Assembly (NCBI RefSeq): GCF_003752025.1
Contig: NZ_RJKR01000005.1
Location: forward strand, 62,001-126,000
DNA length: 64,000 bases
Origin: Curtobacterium sp. PhB115
Lineage (GTDB): Bacteria > Actinomycetota > Actinomycetes > Actinomycetales > Microbacteriaceae
Direction: 5' to 3'
The position numbers were made by a program, and so were the translations under genes. This document shows, one piece after another, positions 51,652-60,647 of this stretch (within the stretch, counting starts at the first letter, position 1; each line of letters opens with the position of its first letter). The notes under the pieces are model-generated. The model had not been told where the DNA came from. It ran no database searches and was given only the letters and a program-made list of their open reading frames with translations.

Positions 51652-53133
51652 ATGCGTTCTCGTCCCACCGCTCGTCTGCTCGTCGCGATCGCTGCCTCCG
51701 GGCTGCTGCTCGGAGCCGCGGGATGCACGTCGGGCGGACCGGACACGAGCCGCTCGGCCCTCGCGAAGGCCACGGCGTCGACGGTCACGGTCGCCGATGC
51801 CTCCGACGCCGCGGCGCGGTCGGTGCGGGTCAGCAAGGCCCTGTTCGCGAGTGCTCCCGGCGCGATCGTGGCGCCGGCCGGGGATGCCGACGCGATCCGC
51901 GATGCTGCGGAGGATGCGGCGAGCGCCCACGTCCCGGTGCTGCTGGCCTCGACGGCCTCGAAGGGCGGCGCTGCCGTCGCCGGCGAGCTCGATCGGCTCG
52001 GGGCCGACTGGTACCAGGCCGAGGGCGACGTGTCGCTCGACACGGACGTCGAACAGCGGCAGGCGCCGGACGGTGGTGACGCGCCGGAGTCGACCCGGGC
52101 CTCCCGGCAGGCGACCGTGGTGGTGGCGGACGCGCGTGCCGACGCTGCTGCCGTGGCGACCGCGAAGGCTGCCGGTGCCCGTGTCGTGGCCATGCCGGAG
52201 GGCGTGGCCGACCCGGCTGCCGCGCCCGACGTGGTGACGGCGCTGCACGAACGGGAGCAGCACCCGACGGTGCTGGTGGGTGCGGCGTTCGACGCGCTGC
52301 AGGACCCGGAGTGGACGGTGCGGGCGGCCGAGAGCGGCTTCCAGTTGCGGAACGGCGGCCAGCGTCCGTTCGACGGGCACCGGTACGTGGCGTTGTACGG
52401 GGCTCCCGGGGCGCCGGCGCTGGGCGTGCTCGGTGAGCAGGGGCCGGAGGCGACCGTCAAGCGTGCCGAAGCGGTCGCGAAGCCGTACCGGGCGGAGTCC
52501 GACGAGCTCGTCACGCCGGCGATGGAGGTCATCGCGACCGTCGCCGCCGGGGACGCCGGAGCGGACGGCGACTACTCGACGGAGCTGCCGGTGTCGACGC
52601 TCGAGCCCTACGTCGACGCCGCACACGACGCCGACATGCCCGTGATCATCGACCTGCAGCCCGGCCGGTCGGACTTCCTGTCGCAGGCGAAGCAGTACGA
52701 GTCGTTGTTGAAGAAGCCCGGGGTGTGGCTCGCGCTCGACCCGGAGTGGCGGTTGACGAAGGACCAGGTGCCGCTCGAGCAGATCGGCAGCGTGTCGGCG
52801 TCCGAGGTGAACGAGGTGTCCTCGTGGCTGGCGTCGCTCGTGAAGGACGAGGGGCTGCCGCCGAAGGCGCTCGTGCTCCACCAGTTCCGGCTCTCGATGA
52901 TCCAGGACCGGTCGGCGCTGAAGACCCACCCGGAGCTCGACATGCTCGTGCACGTCGACGGGCAGGGGTCGCAGCCGGACAAGCAGGCGACGTGGAAGGC
53001 GCTGCACCAGGGCGCACCGGAGGGCCTGCACTGGGGCTGGAAGAACTTCTACGACGAGGACACGCCCATGCTGACGCCGTCCCAGACGATGTCCGACGTG
53101 ACGCCGACGCCGTCGTTGGTCACGTACCAGTAA
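51652..53133 (+). CDS. Secreted lipoprotein of unknown function
   Basis: The 493-residue protein has a signal peptide RLLVAIAASGLLLGAAGC with lipobox LGAAGC (Cys25), so it is membrane-anchored outside the cell. The first half resembles cell-wall-binding repeat 2 type folds (TVTVADASDAAARSVRVSKA, GARVVAMPEGVADP). The second half has IIDLQPGRSDFLSQAKQYES, WLALDPEWRL and LHQFRLSMIQDR, a TIM-barrel-like pattern. It is common in Microbacteriaceae as hypothetical. No enzyme activity is assigned. Confidence 0.82.
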   Translation: MRSRPTARLLVAIAASGLLLGAAGCTSGGPDTSRSALAKATASTVTVADASDAAARSVRVSKALFASAPGAIVAPAGDADAIRDAAEDAASAHVPVLLASTASKGGAAVAGELDRLGADWYQAEGDVSLDTDVEQRQAPDGGDAPESTRASRQATVVVADARADAAAVATAKAAGARVVAMPEGVADPAAAPDVVTALHEREQHPTVLVGAAFDALQDPEWTVRAAESGFQLRNGGQRPFDGHRYVALYGAPGAPALGVLGEQGPEATVKRAEAVAKPYRAESDELVTPAMEVIATVAAGDAGADGDYSTELPVSTLEPYVDAAHDADMPVIIDLQPGRSDFLSQAKQYESLLKKPGVWLALDPEWRLTKDQVPLEQIGSVSASEVNEVSSWLASLVKDEGLPPKALVLHQFRLSMIQDRSALKTHPELDMLVHVDGQGSQPDKQATWKALHQGAPEGLHWGWKNFYDEDTPMLTPSQTMSDVTPTPSLVTYQ

Positions 53134-53266
53134 GGCGGTTCCGTCGCGTTGTCCACAGACTGGCGCACCCCGCTCAGCGGCGACGCGAAGCGTTGCGCGG
53201 GGCGCGCCGACCGAGCCTGCGAGGGAGGGGTCGGGTTTCGTCGGTTGCTCCTGACAGCATGGGGGC

Positions 53267-55423
53267 ATGTCTGGTCTTGGTGTCGGGTCCCCCGCGTCGT
53301 CTTCTGTCCCGCCCTCGGCGGACATCGCCGCCGAGGCGCAGCAGGCGCTCGCTGCGCTCACTGGGCGCCCCGACGCGGTCTTCCACCCCGGCCAGCTCGA
53401 GGCGATCTCCGCCCTGGTCGAACACCGGCAGCGCGCCCTGGTCGTGCAGCGCACCGGGTGGGGCAAGTCCGCGGTGTACTTCCTCGCGACCCTGCTGCTC
53501 CGCCGCCGTGGTGGTGGCCCGACCGTCCTGGTGTCGCCGCTGCTCGCACTGATGCGCGACCAGGTGGCTGCCGCTGCCCGGGCCGGGGTCCGTGCGGTGT
53601 CGATCAACTCGGCGAACGCACACGAGTGGGGCGAGACCCAGGCCGCACTCGCCCGTGACGAGGTCGACGTGCTCCTCGTCTCCCCAGAGCGCCTGAACAA
53701 CCCGAAGTTCCGCGACGAGCAGATGCCGACGCTGATCGCCCGGATGGGCATGCTCGTGGTCGACGAAGCGCACTGCATCTCGGACTGGGGCCACGACTTC
53801 CGACCGGACTACCGGCGCCTGGCAGAGCTCATCCGGTCACTGCCCCACGGCGTCCCCGTCCTGGCGACGACCGCGACGGCGAACGAGCGCGTGGTCGAGG
53901 ACGTGGCCGAGCAGCTCACCGCCGGCCCGGCCGACCCGGTCTTCACGATCCGTGGGTCGCTCGCCCGAGCATCCCTGCGGCTCGGTGTCCTGTCACTCCC
54001 GGATGCCCGGCAGCGGCTCGGGTGGCTGCTCGCGCACCTCGGTGACCTTCCCGGCAGCGGCATCATCTACACGCTCACGGTGTCAGCGGCCGAGGACATC
54101 GCCCGCCTGCTGCGCGAGAACGGGTACGCCGTCCGTGCCTACACGGGGCGCACCGACACCGAGGAGCGCGAGCAGCTCGAGCAGCAGCTCAAGGGCAACG
54201 AGCTGAAGGCCCTGGTCGCCACGAGTGCGCTCGGCATGGGGTTCGACAAGCCGGACCTCGGGTTCGTCGTGCACGTCGGCGCGCCCTCATCACCCGTCGC
54301 GTACTACCAGCAGATCGGCCGTGCGGGTCGTGCCACCGACAACGCCGACGTGCTGCTGCTGCCCGGGCGCGAGGACCGTGAGATCTGGCAGTACTTCGCC
54401 AGCGCCTCGATGCCGACCTCCGCGCGTGCAACCGCTGTGCTCGATGCGCTCTCGACCGACACCGCGATGTCGACCGTCGCGCTCGAGGGCCTGGTCGACA
54501 TCAAGCGCTCCACCCTCGAACTCCTGCTCAAGGTGCTCGACGTCGACGGCGCCGTCCGACGCGTCACCGGCGGCTGGGTCTCGACGGGGCAGCCGTGGGA
54601 GTACGACGCACCGCGCTACGAGCGGGTCGCCGCGGCCCGCGCTGCCGAGGCGGCGTCGATGCTCGACTACGAGTCCACCTCGGCCTGCCGCATGCAGCTG
54701 CTGCAGCAGGACCTCGACGATCCCTCCGCCGAGCCCTGCGGCCGGTGCGACAACTGTGCCGGGGCGTGGTTCCCGACCTCGGTCTCGGACTCCGACTCGT
54801 CCGGTGCCGCTGCCGCGCTCGACAAGGTCGGTGTCGAGATCGCCCCGCGGGCCCAGTGGCCCTCGGGCATGTCGTCGCTCGGCGTCTCGGTGCGGGGCAA
54901 GATCGGCGCGGACGAGCTCGTGCAGCCCGGCCGTGCGGTGGCGCGTCTGACCGACCTCGGGTGGGGCGGTCCCCTGCGGGCGCTGTTCTCGTCGACCACG
55001 CCCGATGCGCCGATCTCCCGCGAACTCGTCGACGGGTGCGTCCGGGCACTCAAGGACTGGCCGTGGGAGACCCGGCCGACCGGCGTCGTCGCGATGTCCT
55101 CTCGGTCGCGGCCGCAGCTCGTGGGGTCGCTGGCCCAGGCGCTGTCGACGATCGGGCGGCTGCAGTTCCTCGGCACCCTCGAGCGCTCCGGCGGGACCCC
55201 TCGTGGTGACGGTGCGACGAACAGCGCCTACCGGTTGTCCGGCGTGTGGGACACCTTCGTGGTGGATCCGTCGCTCGCCGCTGCCCTGCAGTCCAACGAG
55301 GGCCCGGTGCTGCTCGTCGACGATCTGGTCGACAGCCGGTGGACGATGACCGTCGCGGGGCGCGAGCTCCGGCGGGCCGGTGCCGCCGCCGTGCTGCCCT
55401 TCGCGTTGGCGACGGTGGCGTAG
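53267..55423 (+). CDS. recQ: RecQ-family ATP-dependent DNA helicase fused to a PRTase-like domain
   Basis: The 718-residue protein has Walker A GWGKSAVYF, DEAHCISDWGHDFRPDYR (the RecQ DEAH and aromatic loop), the SF2 motif VI region QQIGRAGRATD, a zinc knuckle CRMQLL..C..CDNC and a C-terminal 60-residue phosphoribosyltransferase-like domain, VLLVDDLVDSRWTMTVAGRE then LRRAGAAAVLP. This fused form is typical of actinobacteria. It unwinds DNA 3' to 5' in repair. Its product is cytoplasmic and the gene is single. Confidence 0.93.
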   Translation: MSGLGVGSPASSSVPPSADIAAEAQQALAALTGRPDAVFHPGQLEAISALVEHRQRALVVQRTGWGKSAVYFLATLLLRRRGGGPTVLVSPLLALMRDQVAAAARAGVRAVSINSANAHEWGETQAALARDEVDVLLVSPERLNNPKFRDEQMPTLIARMGMLVVDEAHCISDWGHDFRPDYRRLAELIRSLPHGVPVLATTATANERVVEDVAEQLTAGPADPVFTIRGSLARASLRLGVLSLPDARQRLGWLLAHLGDLPGSGIIYTLTVSAAEDIARLLRENGYAVRAYTGRTDTEEREQLEQQLKGNELKALVATSALGMGFDKPDLGFVVHVGAPSSPVAYYQQIGRAGRATDNADVLLLPGREDREIWQYFASASMPTSARATAVLDALSTDTAMSTVALEGLVDIKRSTLELLLKVLDVDGAVRRVTGGWVSTGQPWEYDAPRYERVAAARAAEAASMLDYESTSACRMQLLQQDLDDPSAEPCGRCDNCAGAWFPTSVSDSDSSGAAAALDKVGVEIAPRAQWPSGMSSLGVSVRGKIGADELVQPGRAVARLTDLGWGGPLRALFSSTTPDAPISRELVDGCVRALKDWPWETRPTGVVAMSSRSRPQLVGSLAQALSTIGRLQFLGTLERSGGTPRGDGATNSAYRLSGVWDTFVVDPSLAAALQSNEGPVLLVDDLVDSRWTMTVAGRELRRAGAAAVLPFALATVA

Positions 55424-55430
55424 CGCCCGG

Positions 55431-55466
55431 CCTGCCGCGCCTGCCGCGCCTGCCGCGCCTGCCGCG
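55431..55466. repeat. 9-bp tandem repeat, four copies
   Basis: CCTGCCGCG is repeated exactly four times, 8 bp after the recQ stop. It is non-coding. A similar-period array lies at 50093-50165. Confidence 0.9.
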
Positions 55467-55566
55467 CCCGAGGACCACGAGGTTTGCGACAACCCACGAG
55501 TCGATCGCGGCGTGTTCTGTCGCGACCCCTGTCCGCGCCGGTCCCACCGGCCACGCGCACGGTCCC

Positions 55567-56106
55567 TCAGCGTCGAGCGGGCTTGGGGAACGTGGCGCGC
55601 ATGTGATCGGTGGTGAGCACGTCGCCGATGCCGATCATGAGCAGCGAGAACACGATCTGCTCGATGACCATCCAGAACGGGTAGAGCCCCGGGATCGCCG
55701 CGACGATGAGCGTCACGACCGGGAAGATCCTGCTGAACAACCGCACCCGCTGGTACGCCCAGTAGTACCCGAGCTGCGCCCGCCAGGCGAACACGTAGAG
55801 CGTCAGGGTGATGAGCAAGACCACCGTCGCCCGGAACCACACCGCCCACGGCACAGTCTCCCCCGCGCGGGTGAGCAGCACGGCGACCACGATGGCGGCG
55901 AGGCCGACGACGGTCTCCGCGACGAGCAGCCACCGGATCCACCGGAAGGACCGCACGGTGTCGGGGTGCTCGAGCATGTCCTGGCGGATCACGTACCCGC
56001 CCTGCCGACCTCCGGCCAGCCGATCGAGCCGCAGCCGGCACCAGAGTCGGTCGGCGAGGCCTCCGAGTCCGTCGTGCTGCTGCGTCACGAGTCCATCGTG
56101 CCGCAT
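55567..56106 (-). CDS. Four-helix membrane protein
   Basis: The 179-residue protein starts MRHDGLVTQQ, has a hydrophilic N-terminal 60 residues and then about four membrane helices (VGLAAIVVAVLL, ATVVLLITLTLYVFAW, FPVVTLIVAAIPGLYPFWMV, IVFSLLMIGIGDVL). It ends with KPARR. No domain is recognised. It may form one unit with the gene upstream at 56158-56802, from which it is separated by 51 bp. Confidence 0.72.
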   Translation of the reverse strand: MRHDGLVTQQHDGLGGLADRLWCRLRLDRLAGGRQGGYVIRQDMLEHPDTVRSFRWIRWLLVAETVVGLAAIVVAVLLTRAGETVPWAVWFRATVVLLITLTLYVFAWRAQLGYYWAYQRVRLFSRIFPVVTLIVAAIPGLYPFWMVIEQIVFSLLMIGIGDVLTTDHMRATFPKPARR

Positions 56107-56157
56107 CTCGAGACCCCCGGCGTACCCGGCGCCTGCCGCCACCCGGTCTGCCGCCGT

Positions 56158-56802
56158 TCACTCGGTCGGCAGCAGCGCCGCACCACCCAGGACCTTGCCG
56201 GTCGCAGCGTCGAGCAGGACGAGGGAGCGGACCTCGTCGGGCAGGGCCCACGGGTCGCTGAGCATGACGGTCAGACCCTGTTCGACACCGTCGGCCTCGA
56301 ACAGGTCGAAGGAGTCCCCGGACCGCGTCCACGTCGGCTTCGATCCCCCGGTGACGGTCCCCGCAGACAACACGACGTCGACCGGTCCATCCGTGCCGGT
56401 CTCCAGGTGGTCGATCTCCACGGCGAGGGTGTCGTCGCCCGAGATCCGCCCGATGCGCACGTGGCCCGAGGCCTTCGACCCGATGCCGACGATGTCCCCG
56501 GCGACCGGCGGCACCCGGAGCCACCACGGTTCGATCGGCGAGCTGTCGACCGGTTGTACCCCCTCGGGCTCGATGGGCGATCCGAGGCCGTTCGCCGGCT
56601 GCAGCCCCACCGCGGGTGACCGTGCCGGCTCGGGCGCGACGCGGTCATCGCGAGCGAGTGCGGCATCGTCGGACGATGCGTGCGAGACCGTCCACAGCGA
56701 CACCGACCCCACGACGACGACACCGACGAGGACGCCCACCAAGGCGAGCCGACGTCGGTCCGCTGCCCACGGTCCGATGCGCACGGTCCCATGATGCCGC
56801 AC
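56158..56802 (-). CDS. Membrane-anchored hypothetical protein
   Basis: The 214-residue protein has one N-terminal membrane helix (LALVGVLVGVVVVGSVSL) and an extracytoplasmic beta-rich domain (DTLAVEIDHLETGTDGPVDV, TWTRSGDSFDLFEADGVEQG). The start is a GTG at 56802; a GTG at 56784 is an alternative. No family is recognised. A GC-hexamer-rich stretch and the der terminator lie upstream. Confidence 0.7.
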   Translation of the reverse strand: MRHHGTVRIGPWAADRRRLALVGVLVGVVVVGSVSLWTVSHASSDDAALARDDRVAPEPARSPAVGLQPANGLGSPIEPEGVQPVDSSPIEPWWLRVPPVAGDIVGIGSKASGHVRIGRISGDDTLAVEIDHLETGTDGPVDVVLSAGTVTGGSKPTWTRSGDSFDLFEADGVEQGLTVMLSDPWALPDEVRSLVLLDAATGKVLGGAALLPTE

Positions 56803-56900
56803 CGACGCGCCGGACCGGCAGCGGGCCTCCAGGCCGAACGCGACCCGAGCGCGAACGCGAACGCGAACGCGACCCGAACACGGATGCGACCCGAACGCAC

Positions 56901-56930
56901 CAACGCGCCCCGTGCAGACGGGACGCGTTG
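56901..56930 (-). terminator. Hairpin terminator downstream of der
   Basis: CAACGCG with CCCGT pairs with ACGGG and CGCGTTG over 12 bp with one mismatch around a GCAG loop, 20 bp beyond the der stop. It is probably the end of the der-cmk-tyrA-rluB-scp transcript. Confidence 0.65.
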
Positions 56931-56949
56931 GGTGTTGCGAGGCTGCGGC

Positions 56950-58470
56950 TCAGCGCTTCCGGCGCTCGCGCACTCGCATGTTGACGTTGATCGGCGTGCC
57001 GGAGAAGCCCCAGACCTCGCGGAGTCGACGGGTGATGAACCGTCGGTACTGCGGGTCGAGGAACGCCGACGTGAAGAGCACGAACGTCGGCGGCTGGCTC
57101 GACGCCTGGGTCCCGAACAGGATGCGGGGCTGCTTGCCGCCGCGCACGGGGTGGGGGTGTTCCTGCACGAGCTCGGCGATGAAGGCGTTGACCTTGCCGG
57201 TCGGGATGCGGGTGTCCCACGACGCCAGGGCGGTCTCGAGCGCCGGCACGAGCTTCTCGAGGTGGCGGCCGGTGCGGGCGGAGATGTTCACGCGGGGGGC
57301 CCAGGCGACGTGCGCCAGGTCCTGCTCGATCTCGCGCTCGAGGTAGCGGCGGCGTTCGTCGTCGAGCAGGTCCCACTTGTTGTAGGCCAGGACGAGCGCA
57401 CGGCCGGACTCGAGGACGAGGTCGATGATGCGCAGGTCCTGCACGGAGACGGGCTCGGTGACGTCGAGGACGACGACGGCGACCTCGGCCTTCTCGAGCG
57501 CCGCGGTGGTGCGGAGCGATGCGTAGAAGTCGGCGCCCTGCTGCATGTGGACGCGCTTCCGGATGCCGGCGGTGTCGACGAAGCGCCACACCTTGCCGCC
57601 GAGCTCGATCTGCTCGTCGACCGGGTCGCGGGTGGTGCCGGCGATGTCGTTCACGACGACGCGTTCTTCACCGGCGGCCTTGTTGAGCAGCGAGCTCTTG
57701 CCGACGTTCGGGCGGCCGAGGATCGCCACGCGGCGGGGGCCGCCGACCTCCTGCTTGGCGACGGCCGAGGTGTCGGGCAGCGTCTTGATGATCAGGTCGA
57801 GCAGGTCCGCGACGCCGCGGCCGTGCAGGGCGGAGACCGGGTGCGGCTCGCCGAGGCCCAGGTTCCACAGCTCGGACGCGTCGAGTTCACGGCGCTCGTC
57901 GTCAGCCTTGTTCGCGACGACGATGACCGGACGGTCGGTGCCGCGGAGCATCTTGACGACGTGCTCGTCGGTGGCAGTGATCCCGACCGTGACGTCGACG
58001 ACGAACAGCACGGCGTCGGCGAGGTCGATCGCGACCTCGGCCTGCGCGGCGACCGAGGCGTTGATGCCCTCGGCGCCGGGCTCCCAGCCGCCGGTGTCGA
58101 CGAGCGTGAAGCGCTTGTCGTTCCAGTCGGCCTTGTAGCTGACACGGTCACGCGTGACGCCGGGGACGTCCTGCACGACGGCCTCACGACGACCGAGGAT
58201 GCGGTTCACGAGCGCGGACTTGCCGACGTTCGGTCGACCGACGATCGCGAGCACCGGGTAGGCGGGCAGGTAGTGGACGCCGTCCTCACCGACCTGACCG
58301 GCCTCGAGCAGGGCGAGGTCTTCGTCCTCGAGGTCGTACTCCTCGAGCCCGGCACGGAGCGCGGTGGCGCGCTGTTCGGCCTCGGCCTCGTCGAGTCCGG
58401 CGAGCCGCTCGCCGAGGGCGTCGTCGTAGACGGGGAAGTCGTCGTTGTCCGGGTTGTCCAGCTGAGCCAT
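56950..58470 (-). CDS. der: Ribosome-biogenesis GTPase Der (EngA)
   Basis: The 506-residue protein has two tandem GTPase domains, G1 motifs GRPNVGKSA (78-86) and GRPNVGKSS (252-260), G3 DTGGW and DTAGI, G4 NKAD and NKWD, and a C-terminal KH-like domain with [14 protein letters not shown]. An extra 70-residue acidic N-terminal extension is usual in actinobacteria. ATG 58470 has GAGGAA 6 bp upstream. Der acts in 50S subunit maturation and is essential. cmk lies upstream in the same direction. Confidence 0.96.
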   Translation of the reverse strand: MAQLDNPDNDDFPVYDDALGERLAGLDEAEAEQRATALRAGLEEYDLEDEDLALLEAGQVGEDGVHYLPAYPVLAIVGRPNVGKSALVNRILGRREAVVQDVPGVTRDRVSYKADWNDKRFTLVDTGGWEPGAEGINASVAAQAEVAIDLADAVLFVVDVTVGITATDEHVVKMLRGTDRPVIVVANKADDERRELDASELWNLGLGEPHPVSALHGRGVADLLDLIIKTLPDTSAVAKQEVGGPRRVAILGRPNVGKSSLLNKAAGEERVVVNDIAGTTRDPVDEQIELGGKVWRFVDTAGIRKRVHMQQGADFYASLRTTAALEKAEVAVVVLDVTEPVSVQDLRIIDLVLESGRALVLAYNKWDLLDDERRRYLEREIEQDLAHVAWAPRVNISARTGRHLEKLVPALETALASWDTRIPTGKVNAFIAELVQEHPHPVRGGKQPRILFGTQASSQPPTFVLFTSAFLDPQYRRFITRRLREVWGFSGTPINVNMRVRERRKR

Positions 58471-58589
58471 GGTGGGTTCCTCGCGAGCGGCCGGAGCCGC
58501 GGTGTCGGTGGCCGTTCCCGGCCGGGGCCGGGGGTCCGGCCGTGGTGCGTGACCGCTCGGCCGAGGCCGTCCGGTCACGCGTCAGTGCG

Positions 58590-59486
58590 TCAGTGCGTGG
58601 CCGCGCGGGCCAGGTCGACGACCGCCTGCACGGTCTGGTCGAAGTCGAGGTCGGTGGAGTCGAGCGTCGTGACGCCGTCCGCGGCGTTCATGAAGTCGAC
58701 GACCTTCGCGTCTGCCGCGTCCCGACGGGCGAGTGCGGCGGAGGTCTCGGCGGCCGACTGGGTCGTGACCTCAGCCGAGCGCCGGGCCATTCTAACGGAC
58801 TCGTCGGCCGTCAGCAGGATCCGGACTTCGGCGTCGGGTGCGACCACCGTGGTGATGTCCCGGCCCTCGGTGATGATGCCCGGTGCGTCGGTCTTCCGCA
58901 TCACGTTCCGGAACAGCTGCACGAGGCGGTGCCGGACGTCCGGGAGCTTCGCGATGTGGGCCACCGCGCCGGTCACGTCCGGGGTGCGGATCGCGTCGGT
59001 GACGTCGGTGCCACCCACGCGCACGTAGTAGTCGTCGGGGTCGGTGCCGATCGCGTAGTCGAAGGTGTCCCAGCTCGCCAGGATCGCCGCCGCGTCGTCG
59101 AGGTCGACCTGCTGCTGCAGCGCGTGCCATGCGAGGGCGCGGTAAGCGGCTCCGGTGTCCTGGTAGCCGTACCCGAGGGCACGGGCTGCTGCGCGGGAGA
59201 CGCTCGACTTGCCGCTGCCCGCGGGGCCGTCGACCGCGATGACGAACTTCGCGACGTAGGCGCCGTCGGTGAGACCGGCTGGCATCGGGGCACTCGTCGA
59301 ACCGGGCTCGCCGCCGGGTTCGCCGAGGCCACCGGCCGGTCCGCCGAGTGCGCCGCCGTCGCCGCTGCCACTGAGCGGGCCACCGGCGCCGCCCTGGCCC
59401 GGAGTCGGGAGTCCGGTGTCGGGCCCGTCGGGTCCGCCGGTCACGCCGGAGTCGTTCGTCGCTGCGTTCGTGTCGTTCAGGCCCAT
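58590..59486 (-). CDS. cmk: Cytidylate kinase
   Basis: The 298-residue protein has a Gly/Pro-rich disordered N-terminal 75 residues and then the kinase: P-loop [12 protein letters not shown] (86-97), [13 protein letters not shown], the EGRDITTVV motif and the LID region [12 protein letters not shown]. It makes CDP and dCDP from CMP and dCMP with ATP. ATG 59486 lies inside the tyrA stop region; ATGs at 59504 or within the linker (MPAGL) are alternatives. The N-terminal linker is unusual in length and could be an overcalled start. Confidence 0.93.
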   Translation of the reverse strand: MGLNDTNAATNDSGVTGGPDGPDTGLPTPGQGGAGGPLSGSGDGGALGGPAGGLGEPGGEPGSTSAPMPAGLTDGAYVAKFVIAVDGPAGSGKSSVSRAAARALGYGYQDTGAAYRALAWHALQQQVDLDDAAAILASWDTFDYAIGTDPDDYYVRVGGTDVTDAIRTPDVTGAVAHIAKLPDVRHRLVQLFRNVMRKTDAPGIITEGRDITTVVAPDAEVRILLTADESVRMARRSAEVTTQSAAETSAALARRDAADAKVVDFMNAADGVTTLDSTDLDFDQTVQAVVDLARAATH

Positions 59487-60589
59487 GCTGCTGCGATCCT
59501 CCATCCGCGCCCCTCGAGTTCCTCGACGAGTCGCTGTTCCTGCTCGGGCACGACCGACACCTCGACGATGCCGATCTGCGCGCCCGGTGAGTGCTCGAGG
59601 CGCATGTCCTCGAGGTTGATGCCGATCTCCCCGATGAACGTCAGGAGCGCGGCGATCTGCCCGGGGGTGTCGTCGACGAGGACGACCACCTGGGCGAAGC
59701 GCTTGGTGGTGCCGTGCTTGCCGGGCAGCCGTTCGACGCCGCGGTTGCCCGCGGCGATGGTCTCGGCCAGCGTGCGTGGTGCGCCGGCGGCGGCGGGGTC
59801 GTCGAGCGCCCCGATCACGCTGCTCAGCTCGTCCCGCAGCTCGGACAGCACGTGGCGCACGTTGCTCGCGTTCGCGCCGATGATCTGCACCCACAGGCCG
59901 GGGTCGCTCGCCGCGACGCGGGTGACGTCGCGGACGCCACCGCCGGCCAGGCCGAGGGATCCGTCCGGGGCGTCCCGCAGGCGCGATGCCATGAGCGTCG
60001 ACACGAGCTGCGGCACGTGCGAGACGTAGGCGACGGCCAGGTCGTGCGACTCCGGGTCCATCGGCACCACGGTCGCGCCGACGTCGAGCGCGAGGTCCTC
60101 GACCACGGCCGCGCGCTGGTAGCTGATGCCGTCGTGCCCGGCGATCACCCACGGACTGGCGACGAACAGGTCGGCACGGGCGGCGCTCGGTCCGCTGCGC
60201 TCACGACCCGCCATCGGGTGGGAGCCGATGTAGCGACTGACGTCGGCGCCGGCTGCCACGAGCTCGGCCAGCGGACCGGCCTTGACGCTCGCGACGTCGG
60301 TCACGATGGCGTCCGGGTACGCCGACAGTTCGCGGGCGACGACGGTCGCCACGACGTCCGGCGGGACCGCCACCACGACGAGTTCCGGCTGGTCGCCGGG
60401 CTCGGGTCGTCGTCCGGCCCCGTAGTCGACGGCGAGCGCCAGCGCGCCGGGCGAGACGTCGTCGAGGACGACGTCGACGCCCTTCTCACGCAGGGCGAGA
60501 CCGATCGAGGTGCCGAGGAGCCCGGTGCCGACGACCCGCACCGGGCCGCGCACGCGGCGGTCGATGTCGTGCGGTGTCAGGTCGGTCAC
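59477..60589 (-). CDS. tyrA: Prephenate dehydrogenase with ACT domain
   Basis: The 370-residue protein has a Rossmann start [20 protein letters not shown], the conserved SVKAGPL and [13 protein letters not shown], the catalytic [14 protein letters not shown] region, and a C-terminal ACT-type domain ([20 protein letters not shown]). It converts prephenate to 4-hydroxyphenylpyruvate for tyrosine synthesis with NAD+. The end overlaps the cmk start, the usual actinobacterial order. Confidence 0.95.
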   Translation of the reverse strand: MTDLTPHDIDRRVRGPVRVVGTGLLGTSIGLALREKGVDVVLDDVSPGALALAVDYGAGRRPEPGDQPELVVVAVPPDVVATVVARELSAYPDAIVTDVASVKAGPLAELVAAGADVSRYIGSHPMAGRERSGPSAARADLFVASPWVIAGHDGISYQRAAVVEDLALDVGATVVPMDPESHDLAVAYVSHVPQLVSTLMASRLRDAPDGSLGLAGGGVRDVTRVAASDPGLWVQIIGANASNVRHVLSELRDELSSVIGALDDPAAAGAPRTLAETIAAGNRGVERLPGKHGTTKRFAQVVVLVDDTPGQIAALLTFIGEIGINLEDMRLEHSPGAQIGIVEVSVVPEQEQRLVEELEGRGWRIAAAWA

Positions 60590-60647
60590 CGGGCAAGCCT
60601 ACCGATCACGGTTCGGGCGTCGCCCGCGGACCGTGTGTCGGTCGCGA